The notes beneath the pieces were generated by a model. It searched no databases. It was given only the letters and a program-made list of their open reading frames with translations, and was not told the DNA's origin. From an uncultured Oscillospiraceae bacterium (GTDB lineage Bacteria; Bacillota; Clostridia; Oscillospirales; Acutalibacteraceae), in the NCBI GenBank assembly GCA_900542575.1, contig UQOE01000035.1, forward strand, positions 1 to 18,813: a stretch of 18,813 bases of DNA, read 5' to 3'. A program made the translations under genes and the position numbers. Positions 7,247 to 14,610 of this stretch are shown here, one piece after another. The number at the start of each line of letters is the position of its first letter. Position 1 is the stretch's first letter.

Positions 7247-7891
7247 CTGACATGCATTCCCAGCACCCCATCACCTCACAGACATCACTTCCTTTTTCGG
7301 CGGGCAGCGGCGCTTTTTCTTCTGCTTCTTATCCTGCTCCTCTCTGCGGCCCCGGCGGCCGCCCAGGAGCCGGATGACGACATTGTGCTGAAGTGGGGGA
7401 GCGGCGGCGTCCAGGTTTATCGGGACCGGCGCCATACCAGCACTTCGGCAGCTTCCTCTGCAATTTCTGTGGCGCACAGCTCAGCTGTGAAACGGACGGC
7501 CTCCCGTCCGAAAAGACGGCGGACTGCGGCCCGCAGGCGTGTACGCATGACGACCGCCCGGACCGTCTCTTCCATGCGGCCCACAGCCGCCAGTCCGTCC
7601 GCTGTCTCTCCGCCGGCGGTCTTCTCGACGGAACCGCTGCCCGCGGCGGAGAATCCTCCGTTCACGGATGACGCGCCTCTTGGGGAAATGCCGACCATGT
7701 ACCGCATGGCCTCTGCTTCCAGCCCTTCCGCTACCGGGGGGAAAACACCCCGACGGCAACGGAAAAAACACAGACAACACCTCTATATTCCCATCGCCGC
7801 AGCCCTGGCGCTGGCGGCGGCCGGGGGCGTTCTGCTGGTGCGGAACCGTACCCCGGAGCGGGAGAAAGGAGATTGGACACGCTCTTTATGA
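7247..7891 (+). CDS. Putative secreted, membrane-anchored small protein; start unresolved, possibly frameshifted
   Basis: An open frame ending at TGA 7889-7891 encodes a basic stretch and an uninterrupted hydrophobic core (codons 7304-7345), then an AAPAAA-QE signal-peptidase-like site near 7364. It ends with a transmembrane segment (IAAALALAAAGGVLLV, about 7793-7840) followed by a basic tail. No ATG, GTG or TTG precedes the signal peptide in this frame. The CTG at 7247 is only the most upstream candidate used for the coordinate, and no ribosome site supports it. The first usable common start (GTG 7385) would discard the signal peptide. The middle (about 7430-7670) is Ser/Ala/Arg/Pro-rich, whereas the +1-shifted alternative frame there has a more typical composition and higher G/C at third codon positions, so a frameshift or decay is possible. 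The last bases overlap the next gene's ATG as ATGA, which argues the 3' part is genuinely translated. I do not recognise the family. Confidence 0.4.
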   Translation: MTCIPSTPSPHRHHFLFRRAAALFLLLLILLLSAAPAAAQEPDDDIVLKWGSGGVQVYRDRRHTSTSAASSAISVAHSSAVKRTASRPKRRRTAARRRVRMTTARTVSSMRPTAASPSAVSPPAVFSTEPLPAAENPPFTDDAPLGEMPTMYRMASASSPSATGGKTPRRQRKKHRQHLYIPIAAALALAAAGGVLLVRNRTPEREKGDWTRSL

Positions 7892-10221
7892 AAAAACTAC
7901 TCTGTAAACTAATACTGGTGGGCATGCTACTGTTCTGCACGGCCGTTCCTGTCATGGCGGCCGATACCGTGGACAGCTTTGCGGTCCGCGTCCCCGCCGG
8001 CAGCGTTCCGGCCCGCTCCGCCCTCGACTCCCTGGTCGGCTCCCTGACCGGCAGCCAGCTTGGAACCAATCTGGGCGCGGTGACCGGTGCCGCTGCCCTG
8101 CCCGGAAAACTGCTGCAGCCGATCCGCTCGGCGCGCCGCTCCTTTCCTCTGGGCGCACTGGCCGGGTCCCATACCGGCGGCATTCTGCACCCGCTCGGCC
8201 GCGCCGGCCGTCTCGTCGGCGGCGCCTCCGGCGCGCTGACCGGCGTCCCCAGAGGACAGCTGCTTCTGCCGGGCGACAAACTCGGCGGTATCCTCGGACA
8301 GCAGGCAGGCTTTGCCCGCGGTGTCCTGGAAGGCAGGGCAGACCCCGCGGCCCGCTTGCTCGGCAGCACTTCCGGTGCGCTGAAAGGCGCTCTTCGCGGC
8401 AGTGTCACGGCGCTGCCCAAACTGCTTCCCGCCCAGACAGCGGGAACCGCGGTCGGCGTTCCTCTGGGCGCCCTTGCCGGGCAGAAAAACGGTCTGGCTT
8501 TTGGACCGCTCAAATGGATCTCTTCCATAAAAAGAGCGGCACTTGCCGCGCCCCAGGGGACGGTACTGGGCACCGTCCTGCTCCCGGGCGGCCGAATCGG
8601 CCGCCATCTGGGGGAGGGCAGCGGCCTGGTACTGGGTACGCTTCAGCGCCTGGTCCCGGCCTCCGCCGGGCTGGCCCTCAGCTCGACGGCCGGCTCCGCT
8701 CTGGGGCGCAATATCGGTGCACTGACAGGTTTGGTCGGCCTGCCGATGAACTGGATCCTGCAGGGGGCCTGGCAGCTCCCCGCCATAGCAAATGGAATTC
8801 TGGGCGCTGAGACCGGCGCCCTCATGGGCCTTGCGCTGGGGCTTCCCAGCGCACCGCTCGGCTATACGGTCGGCGGGCATGTCGGCCGCATCACCGGAGC
8901 CCTTGTGGGCCCGCCCCTCGGGGCCCTTGGCGGCGCTCTGGACGGCGGCGCCATCGGTCTCGGCGTCGGCTACGTGACCGGGTTCCTGCTCGGTATGCCG
9001 ACCTTCACCTCTCTGATCCTCGCGCCCGCCGGTGCGGTCATCGGCGCAGCCATCTGGGCCGCCGTCTGCGCGCCCATCTGGTATGTCGTCGGAGCGTTCA
9101 ACGGCGCCGCGGTCTGCCAGGTTCTGGGTCATGTGGCCGGCGCTGTCTTCGGCCTCGCCGTGGAGGCCGCTATCGGCGCGGTGTGCGGCTATATTTTCGG
9201 CCGATTCTTAGGTACGCTTCCCATTCTTCTGCCCGCCGCCTTTTCCGCCCTTGCGGGTTCTGCTATGGATACGCTGACAGGTGCCCTTCTCGGCGAACTC
9301 CTGGGGACACTTCTCGGCACAGCGGGCGGCCTGCTTTTTGCAGCACTCACCATCGGTTCCAAAGCATTGTCGCTGGCCGGTCTGTTCGGCCTTGTCGGAA
9401 ACCTGCTCGGCGTCTTTTCCGATGCAATTCTCGGCACTTCCGCCGGCGTTCTTACCGGCTCCCTCATCGGCCTGCTCTTTGGGACGGCGGCAGACGGCCT
9501 GCTGGGTGCACTTTTTGGGGCACTTCTCGGCGGAGCCCTGGGCCGCATTTTTACGGTACTCCTCGTTGTGACGCCCCATCTGCTCATGCGGGTCATTCCC
9601 GCAGGTCTGTTCGGCGCCACCGCCGCCAGCCGTCTCTCCTCCGCCGTCCGCGGTCTGCATCATGCACTTCGCGCATCGGTCTTCGGTGCTCTGATTGGCT
9701 CTCTGGCAGACGGGCTGACCGGCTCTGTCCTGCACGGTATCTCCGCCGGTTTCCTCGGACACCTCTTCGGCAAACTCGTGGATCGCCTCCTCGGTGCTCA
9801 GCTGTTTGGCACAGCCGCATCCCTTCGCGGCGCACAGCGCGGGTTTGGACGCGGTCTCTTCGGAGATTTCCTCACCGGTGCTCTGCTCGGCCGCAGCACC
9901 TTCCGCGCACTCGGCGGACTGGGCGGTGCGCTCTTCGGCGCTCTCGCGGCCCGCGCCCATCAGCAGACGGCAGGTGCCGCCCCGGAAGAGCCTGTTCTGG
10001 TGGAACGTGCCCGACCGGAGCAGCCGGTCCCAGTGCCTCCGCAGCCAACTCCGGCTGTCTCCAATGTACCCGCGGCAGATGAAATGCTGCAGCCTATTGC
10101 GAAAGCGGCCGGCGGCCGCGCCCTCGCGGACACCGGAGAGGACCCTGCGGGACTCGCCGCTGCAGCGGTTCTGGCTGTATTTTCCCTGCTGGGGATGGGC
10201 TGGAGACGAAAAACTGCATAA
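7888..10221 (+). CDS. Large secreted glycine-zipper repeat protein with LADTG-type cell-wall sorting signal
   Basis: A 777-residue protein of unrecognised family. Residues 1-24 form a signal peptide (MKK, hydrophobic core, VMA|AD site). Residues about 44-690 are one continuous glycine-zipper region: by hand count about 130 of 650 residues are Gly, spaced every four or so. The short motif GALxG recurs about a dozen times (for example near 89, 115, 164, 194, 277, 310, 337, 465, 540, 600, 664 and 680). The first third is punctuated by Arg/Lys, while 300-560 is strongly hydrophobic. A proline-rich linker (698-725) follows. LADTG (746-750), a hydrophobic stretch (755-770) and the tail GWRRKTA then form a sortase-style C-terminus with Ala in place of the usual Pro. 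The ATG at 7888 overlaps the previous stop (ATGA). AAAGGAG lies 16 bases upstream, rather far, and the intervening TTG at 7873 is too close to it. Glycine zippers mediate tight helix packing in membranes or amyloid-like assembly; a pore, membrane-disrupting toxin or surface scaffold are all possible inferences. High GC and alanine/glycine codons leave shadow frames on all strands. Confidence 0.8.
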   Translation: MKKLLCKLILVGMLLFCTAVPVMAADTVDSFAVRVPAGSVPARSALDSLVGSLTGSQLGTNLGAVTGAAALPGKLLQPIRSARRSFPLGALAGSHTGGILHPLGRAGRLVGGASGALTGVPRGQLLLPGDKLGGILGQQAGFARGVLEGRADPAARLLGSTSGALKGALRGSVTALPKLLPAQTAGTAVGVPLGALAGQKNGLAFGPLKWISSIKRAALAAPQGTVLGTVLLPGGRIGRHLGEGSGLVLGTLQRLVPASAGLALSSTAGSALGRNIGALTGLVGLPMNWILQGAWQLPAIANGILGAETGALMGLALGLPSAPLGYTVGGHVGRITGALVGPPLGALGGALDGGAIGLGVGYVTGFLLGMPTFTSLILAPAGAVIGAAIWAAVCAPIWYVVGAFNGAAVCQVLGHVAGAVFGLAVEAAIGAVCGYIFGRFLGTLPILLPAAFSALAGSAMDTLTGALLGELLGTLLGTAGGLLFAALTIGSKALSLAGLFGLVGNLLGVFSDAILGTSAGVLTGSLIGLLFGTAADGLLGALFGALLGGALGRIFTVLLVVTPHLLMRVIPAGLFGATAASRLSSAVRGLHHALRASVFGALIGSLADGLTGSVLHGISAGFLGHLFGKLVDRLLGAQLFGTAASLRGAQRGFGRGLFGDFLTGALLGRSTFRALGGLGGALFGALAARAHQQTAGAAPEEPVLVERARPEQPVPVPPQPTPAVSNVPAADEMLQPIAKAAGGRALADTGEDPAGLAAAAVLAVFSLLGMGWRRKTA

Positions 10222-10226
10222 AAAAG

Positions 10227-10264
10227 AAGACATGCTGCAGAATACATGTTCTGCGGCACGTCTT
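10227..10264. terminator. Bidirectional terminator between convergent transcription units
   Basis: A 16-nt inverted repeat (10227-10242 with 10249-10264, two wobble pairs) with a 6-nt loop. On the minus strand it is followed by a T-rich run (complement of the A-run at 10220-10225), making it a good terminator for the pst-phoU operon. On the plus strand it follows the glycine-zipper gene with a weaker TCTCTC tail. Confidence 0.8.
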
Positions 10265-10279
10265 TCTCTCCAAAAGACT

Positions 10280-10939
10280 TTATTCGTGGTTCTCGAACAG
10301 CTTGCCCTCGATGGACCAGCGGACCCACTCGGCAATGTTAACGGAGTGGTCGCCGATGCGTTCCAGATATTTGTCAATCATCAGGAGGTTGACAAAGGTC
10401 TCGCTGGTCTTCTCCGAGAGGTCTGGTTTTATGATCTCTTCAATCAGGTCTTTCTTGACCACGCTGAACCAGGCGTCGACGGTGTCGTCGTCCATGATGA
10501 TCATCTCGGCGGCGGAGACGTCGTCGTCAATAAAGCTCTGGACGGCGCCGGAGACCATTTTGACGGTGGCCTCGCCCATCTGGTGGATGGCATTTTCCAC
10601 TTTATCGGGCGCTTTGCTGATGAACGGGACCAGCTCGGCGATGTCGGCGGACTGATCTCCGATGCGCTCCATGTCGTTGATGATGTGCAGGGCGGTGGAG
10701 ACATGGCGGAGGTCGGAGGCGACCGGTGTCTGGAGCATCAGCAGGCGGAGACACAGGTTCTCAATCTCCTGTTTTTTGCGGTCAATTTTGGCCTCAATCT
10801 GCTGGGTCTGTGCGGCGAGGTCCTGGTCGTGCTTCAGGAAAGCCTGGACGGAAGAGGAGATGGCCTCCTCGCAAAGGCCGCCCATGTTGGCAATCTCGAG
10901 GTGCAGTTCTTTCAGCTGTTGGTTGAACTTATTTCTCAT
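10280..10939 (-). CDS. phoU: Phosphate signalling/transport regulator PhoU
   Basis: A 219-residue all-helical cytoplasmic protein with two PhoU repeats. Each carries the metal-binding signature: ERIGDQSADIAE (91-102) and ERIGDHSVNIAE (193-204). PhoU dampens Pst uptake and couples it to the PhoR/PhoB-type sensor and to cellular phosphate control. Length and motifs are standard. AAGGAG lies about eleven bases before the ATG, inside the 15-bp gap after pstB. It is the last gene of the operon, with the bidirectional terminator right after it. No phoPR pair is present in the window. Confidence 0.96.
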   Translation of the reverse strand: MRNKFNQQLKELHLEIANMGGLCEEAISSSVQAFLKHDQDLAAQTQQIEAKIDRKKQEIENLCLRLLMLQTPVASDLRHVSTALHIINDMERIGDQSADIAELVPFISKAPDKVENAIHQMGEATVKMVSGAVQSFIDDDVSAAEMIIMDDDTVDAWFSVVKKDLIEEIIKPDLSEKTSETFVNLLMIDKYLERIGDHSVNIAEWVRWSIEGKLFENHE

Positions 10940-10954
10940 GATACTGAATTCTCC

Positions 10955-11710
10955 TTATCCAAAGCGTCCGCTGATGTAGTCCTCGGTGCGTTTGTCTTTC
11001 GGGCTGCCGAAAATCTGCTCGGTTCTGCCGTACTCAATGACCTCTCCGAGGAGGAAGAATGCGGTGTTGTCGGCAATTCGGCCTGCCTGCTGCATATTAT
11101 GGGTTACGATGACAATGGTGTACTCACCGCGGAGCTCCATGGCGAGATCTTCAATCTTCGTGGTGGAGATGGGGTCCAGCGCAGAGGTGGGCTCGTCCAT
11201 CAGCAGAACTTCCGGGTTTACGGCGAGCGCGCGGGCAATGCAGAGGCGCTGCTGCTGGCCGCCGGAGAGGGCGAGGGCACTCTTCCTGAGCTTGTCCTTG
11301 ACGTCGTCCCAGAGAGCCGCCTGGTGCAGCGTCTTCTCGACGATGTCGTCCAGTTTGGCTTTTGAGTGGATGCCGTGAGTCTTGGGCCCATAAGCAATAT
11401 TATCATAAATGCTCATGGGGAACGGGTTCGGCTGCTGGAAAACCATGCCGACCCGGCGGCGGAGTTCATTGACGTCGGTGTTGTGGTAGATGTCCTTGCC
11501 GTCGAGCAGGATATCGCCGGTAATTTTACACTTGGGGACGAGGTCGTTCATCCGGTTCAGGGACTTCAGCACGGTGGATTTGCCGCAGCCGGAGGGGCCT
11601 ATAAATGCGGTAATCTCATTTTCCGGGATATCCATGGAGATGTTCTTAATGGCGTGAAATTTATCGTAGTATAAATCCATCCCTCGGATGGAAATCTTTG
11701 GCTCTGACAC
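10955..11710 (-). CDS. pstB: Phosphate ABC transporter ATP-binding protein PstB
   Basis: A 251-residue ATPase of the PstSCAB phosphate importer. It shows Walker A GPSGCGKST (38-46), the PstB-typical FQQPNPFPMSIYDN stretch (91-104), signature LSGGQQQR (148-155), Walker B LLMDE (169-173) with SALDP, and the switch VTH (202-204). The start is GTG at 11710, chosen because AAAGGAGG lies about eight bases upstream; the next ATG would remove ten conserved residues. It begins three bases after the pstA stop and is followed by phoU, so the subunits are made from one message. Confidence 0.97.
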   Translation of the reverse strand: MSEPKISIRGMDLYYDKFHAIKNISMDIPENEITAFIGPSGCGKSTVLKSLNRMNDLVPKCKITGDILLDGKDIYHNTDVNELRRRVGMVFQQPNPFPMSIYDNIAYGPKTHGIHSKAKLDDIVEKTLHQAALWDDVKDKLRKSALALSGGQQQRLCIARALAVNPEVLLMDEPTSALDPISTTKIEDLAMELRGEYTIVIVTHNMQQAGRIADNTAFFLLGEVIEYGRTEQIFGSPKDKRTEDYISGRFG

Positions 11711-11713
11711 AGG

Positions 11714-12568
11714 TCAGTCCTCCTTTTTGTCTGCGCTGAGTTTATTTGCAAGGTGGCGGGACAGGGCGTTGATGCCGATAACCATGATGAGAAGCACCAC
11801 GGCGGTGGCGTAGGCCTGGCCGGTATAAAGGCCTTCCGACATCAGACAGTACATGTGGACCGCCAGGGTACGGGCCGGCTTCATGACATTCAGGGTTGCG
11901 GTGGTGCCCGTGCCGGAGGTAAAGATCAGGGCTGCCGTCTCACCGACAATGCGCCCGGTGGCGAGGATGACGCCGGACAGAATGCCGGGCATGGCAGAGG
12001 GGAGCAGCACCCTGAAAATGGTGCGCAGCCGTCCGGCACCGAGGCCGAAGCTCGCCTGGGCATAGCTGTCTGGGACCGCCAGCAGCGCTTCCTCCGTGGT
12101 GCGGATAATCAGCGGCAGGACCATGATGGCCAGTGTCAGACAGCCTGCCAGAATGGAGTAGTCCATGTGCAGGGCAATGACGAATGCAAGGAAGCCAAAC
12201 AGGCCGTAGACAATGGAGGGAATGCCGGAAAGCGTCTCATTCGTAACGCGGATGACTTTGACGAACTTCGACTCCTTGTTTGCGTACTGCGTCAGGTAGA
12301 TGGCGCTGCCGATGCCGATGGGAACCGCCATAATCAGCGTCAGGAAGGTGATCACAAGCGTGTTGATGATGGCGGGCATCATGGACACGTTGTCCGCGTC
12401 GTAGTTCCAGTAGAAGAGCTTCGTGGAGAAGTTAGGAATTCCGCGGATCAGGATATACAGGATGATGAAAAATACGGTGGCGACGGAGATGATGGCGCCG
12501 AGGTGAATCAGCAGATACCAGATAATGGCACCCGGATGGCCTTTATAGGAGGCAAGTTTTTCTCTCAT
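11714..12568 (-). CDS. pstA: Phosphate ABC transporter permease PstA
   Basis: A 284-residue inner-membrane channel subunit with six hydrophobic helices. The binding-protein-dependent transport (EAA-type) loop is visible around QASFGLGAGRLRTIFRVLLP, which docks onto PstB, and GRIVGETAALIFT is typical of PstA. ETLSGIPSIVYGLFG parallels a nearly identical segment in PstC. It overlaps pstC by four bases (ATGA at 12565-12568), indicating translational coupling and balanced production of the two channel halves. Confidence 0.95.
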   Translation of the reverse strand: MREKLASYKGHPGAIIWYLLIHLGAIISVATVFFIILYILIRGIPNFSTKLFYWNYDADNVSMMPAIINTLVITFLTLIMAVPIGIGSAIYLTQYANKESKFVKVIRVTNETLSGIPSIVYGLFGFLAFVIALHMDYSILAGCLTLAIMVLPLIIRTTEEALLAVPDSYAQASFGLGAGRLRTIFRVLLPSAMPGILSGVILATGRIVGETAALIFTSGTGTTATLNVMKPARTLAVHMYCLMSEGLYTGQAYATAVVLLIMVIGINALSRHLANKLSADKKED

Positions 12569-13422
12569 GACTCTGCCTTCTTTCTGTTCAGTGCCGAGAA
12601 GCAGAGATTAATAATAAGGATAAAGACAAACAGGACCGCGGAAGTCGTGATGAGCGCTTCCCGGTGAAGACCGGAGGCATAGCCCATCTCCAAAACGATA
12701 TTGGAGGTCATCGTGCGGACTCCGCTGGTGATGCTCTCCGGCATGATGGCCTGGTTGCCGCAGACCATGATGACCGCCATGGTCTCGCCGATGGCGCGGC
12801 CGATGCCGAGAATGACGCCGGACAGGATGCCGGATTTGGCGGCCGGGAAGACCGCGTGGAAAATACTGCGCTCTTTGGTGGCTCCTAGGGCCAGCGAGCC
12901 GTTCAGATTGCTCGGATCTACTGCGTTCAGCGAGGACTCGGTCGTGCTGATAATGGTGGGCAAGATCATCAGACCGAGCAGAATAGAGGCGGTCAGAATT
13001 CCTTTGCCGCTGTTGTTGTTCGCTTTCTGCAGGAGCGGCACGATGACCACCAGGCCGAAGAAACCGTAGACAATGGAGGGAATGCCGGCCAGCAGTTCAA
13101 CCGCCGGTTCCACGATTTTCAGGATTCGTTTGCCGGCGTAAAAAGAGAGATAGACGGCAGAGAAGATGCCGATGGGTACACCGATGACAATGGCGCCGGC
13201 GGTGACGTACAGACTCCCCACAATCATGGGGAAGATGCCGTACTGGTCTGCATCCGGATTCCAGGTCCGCCCAAACAGAAAGTTTTTGGGGCCGACTTCG
13301 TGAAAGGCCGGATAGCCGTTGACGAAGACGAAGTAGCAGATGAGGAGGACGGCGAAGATGGAAATCAGCGCACAGACCAGAAAGACTGCCTGCATCGACC
13401 GCTCCGAAAGATTCTTTTTCAC
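12565..13422 (-). CDS. pstC: Phosphate ABC transporter permease PstC
   Basis: A 285-residue inner-membrane permease with six helices. ELLAGIPSIVYGFFG and the EAA-type loop ALGATKERSIFHAVFPAA, followed by GIGRAIGETMAVIMVCGN, are diagnostic of PstC. It pairs with PstA to form the phosphate channel. The start is GTG 13422, supported by AGAGGA nine bases upstream; no in-frame ATG fits better. It lies 44 bp after pstS with no terminator visible between, consistent with one operon. Confidence 0.95.
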   Translation of the reverse strand: MKKNLSERSMQAVFLVCALISIFAVLLICYFVFVNGYPAFHEVGPKNFLFGRTWNPDADQYGIFPMIVGSLYVTAGAIVIGVPIGIFSAVYLSFYAGKRILKIVEPAVELLAGIPSIVYGFFGLVVIVPLLQKANNNSGKGILTASILLGLMILPTIISTTESSLNAVDPSNLNGSLALGATKERSIFHAVFPAAKSGILSGVILGIGRAIGETMAVIMVCGNQAIMPESITSGVRTMTSNIVLEMGYASGLHREALITTSAVLFVFILIINLCFSALNRKKAES

Positions 13423-13466
13423 AGAATTGGTTCCTCTTTTCTTTGTGGATACAACTTAGCAGGGGG

Positions 13467-14327
13467 TTACTGAACCTGACTCCAGTCCGTGATCTTTCCG
13501 AGATAGATATCGCGGATCTGTGCCGAAGTGAGGTTGTTGACAGGATTCTTCTTATTGACGATGACGACGATGCCGTCCTTGGCGATGGTCTGTGATTCGA
13601 GCTGTTTCGTCTCGTCGCCTTCCAGTGCGCGGGATGCCATGCCGAAATCGACAACGCCCTCTTCTGCGGCCTGGATGCCGGCAGAGGATCCGTTCTGCTC
13701 AATCTCAATGGTGACCTTCGGGTTCAGGAGCATGTACTGGTCTGCAAGGCGCTCCATGACAGGGCCGACAGATGTGGATCCGGCGATGGAGATAGTGCCT
13801 TTGGTCCCTTTCTGAGAACGATAGCCCTTGGCGTTGTCCATCTTCAGGTAGCCGGCGTCGTCGATGATCTTCTGACCGGCACGGGACAGAATGAACTTGA
13901 TGAAGTCCTGAGCGACCGGCGACAGGGAACCGGGCTTGTAGCAGATTTCAAATGGGCGGACCAGCTTATATTTGCCCTCGTTGATGGTCTTGACGGACGG
14001 CGCGACGCCGTCAACCTTTACGGCCTTGACCGTGGAGAACATGGAGCCGAGGGAGATGAAGCCGATGGCGTTCCGGTTTCCATAGGTGCTCATGGTCATG
14101 ACAGCCGTGGAGTTCGTGACCTCCGCGCGGGGCGTAATGGCGTCGACGCCCTTGTCGTCGACAATGCCGAGCATCTCGGTGAAGGCGCCGCGGGTACCGG
14201 ATCCGCTCTCACGGGTTATGGCGTCAATCGTCGTCCGTTCCGAGCTCGAACCGCAGGAGGTCAGCAGTCCGATGCCGAGTGCAAGAACCAATACCAGGGA
14301 CAGTATTTGGATGATTCGTTTTTTCAT
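13467..14327 (-). CDS. pstS: Phosphate-binding lipoprotein PstS, circularly permuted
   Basis: A 286-residue extracytoplasmic binding protein. The lipoprotein signal is MKKR, a hydrophobic core and lipobox LTSC with the lipidated Cys at 25. The ligand-binding halves are in reverse order relative to E. coli PstS. Residues 36-165 match the canonical C-terminal half: the phosphate loop RESGSGT at 39-45, NAIGFISLG at 86-94, DGVAPSV at 106-112, RPF at 124-126. Residues 177-286 match the canonical N-terminal half: GSTSVGPVMERL at 183-194, FGMASR at 228-233, DGIVVIVNKKNP at 251-262, GKITDW at 277-282. All expected phosphate-contact segments are present, so binding should be retained. ATG 14327 is chosen over an upstream in-frame ATG at 14360 because the signal peptide begins there and an AAGGGA ribosome site precedes it. 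It is the first gene of pstSCAB-phoU and would be the most expressed. Confidence 0.92.
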   Translation of the reverse strand: MKKRIIQILSLVLVLALGIGLLTSCGSSSERTTIDAITRESGSGTRGAFTEMLGIVDDKGVDAITPRAEVTNSTAVMTMSTYGNRNAIGFISLGSMFSTVKAVKVDGVAPSVKTINEGKYKLVRPFEICYKPGSLSPVAQDFIKFILSRAGQKIIDDAGYLKMDNAKGYRSQKGTKGTISIAGSTSVGPVMERLADQYMLLNPKVTIEIEQNGSSAGIQAAEEGVVDFGMASRALEGDETKQLESQTIAKDGIVVIVNKKNPVNNLTSAQIRDIYLGKITDWSQVQ

Positions 14328-14410
14328 GGGGATTTCCCTTCTTCCAATCGCATAATTCAAAAACAGTTTTGTAAAATAATTATATATATTTTTCCGATTC
14401 CTCCTTGCAG

Positions 14411-14433
14411 ATAATATAGAAATCCGCTGTAAA
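14411..14433 (-). promoter_or_regulatory. Likely core promoter of the pst operon
   Basis: The minus strand reads TATATTAT (-10, 14411-14418). TTTACA at 14428-14433, only about ten bases upstream, is too close to be a -35 but matches a further PhoP half-site. A poor -35 is usual at activator-dependent Pho promoters. The leader to pstS is about 80 bases. Confidence 0.45.
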
Positions 14434-14471
14434 GCCTCTGCAGGGGGTTATGAAAAATCTTTGCGCTGAAT

Positions 14472-14518
14472 TGTTAAAGTCACGTGAAAAAGGTTAATTT
14501 CCTGTAAAATTCCGTAAA
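14472..14518 (-). promoter_or_regulatory. Array of five PhoP-box-like repeats upstream of pstS
   Basis: Reading the minus strand, TTTACG, TTTACA, TTAACC, TTCACG and TTAACA lie at 14513-14518, 14503-14508, 14492-14497, 14483-14488 and 14472-14477. The spacing is 9-11 bp, one helical turn. Gram-positive PhoP binds repeated TT(A/T/C)ACA sites with this periodicity. The array lies about 55 bases upstream of the -10, as expected for activation of pstS during phosphate starvation. Confidence 0.8.
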
Positions 14519-14562
14519 ATCTTCGCGCATGTTTCAGGGGGCGGAGAAAGAGCGTCCGACGG

Positions 14563-14591
14563 TTGACTTCTCATGGGGCCTGTTGTAGAAT
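14563..14591 (+). promoter_or_regulatory. Sigma-A promoter of the thrS T-box transcript
   Basis: TTGACT at 14563-14568 and TAGAAT at 14586-14591 with an optimal 17-bp spacer. It is divergent from the pst promoter, with the PhoP boxes lying between the two. Confidence 0.85.
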
Positions 14592-14610
14592 GATTCCAAC
14601 TTAAATGTGA

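Noticed and set aside
7393..7671. Zinc-ribbon protein suggested by CNFCGAQL in a shifted frame
   Set aside because: Only one CxxC pair is convincing, there is no supported start, and the frame closes before the membrane segment; kept only as part of the frame puzzle.
7731..10377. Several long open frames antisense to, or shifted from, the glycine-zipper gene
   Set aside because: GC-rich Gly/Ala codons keep all frames open; none has a signal peptide, ribosome site or recognisable domain, whereas the chosen frame has a signal peptide and sorting signal.
11753..12667. 304-codon plus-strand frame opposite pstA
   Set aside because: Antisense shadow rich in Gly/Asp/His from complemented membrane-protein codons; pstA is unmistakable on the other strand.
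14086..14355. Plus-strand ORF opposite the pstS signal region
   Set aside because: Shadow of pstS with no ribosome site or domain.
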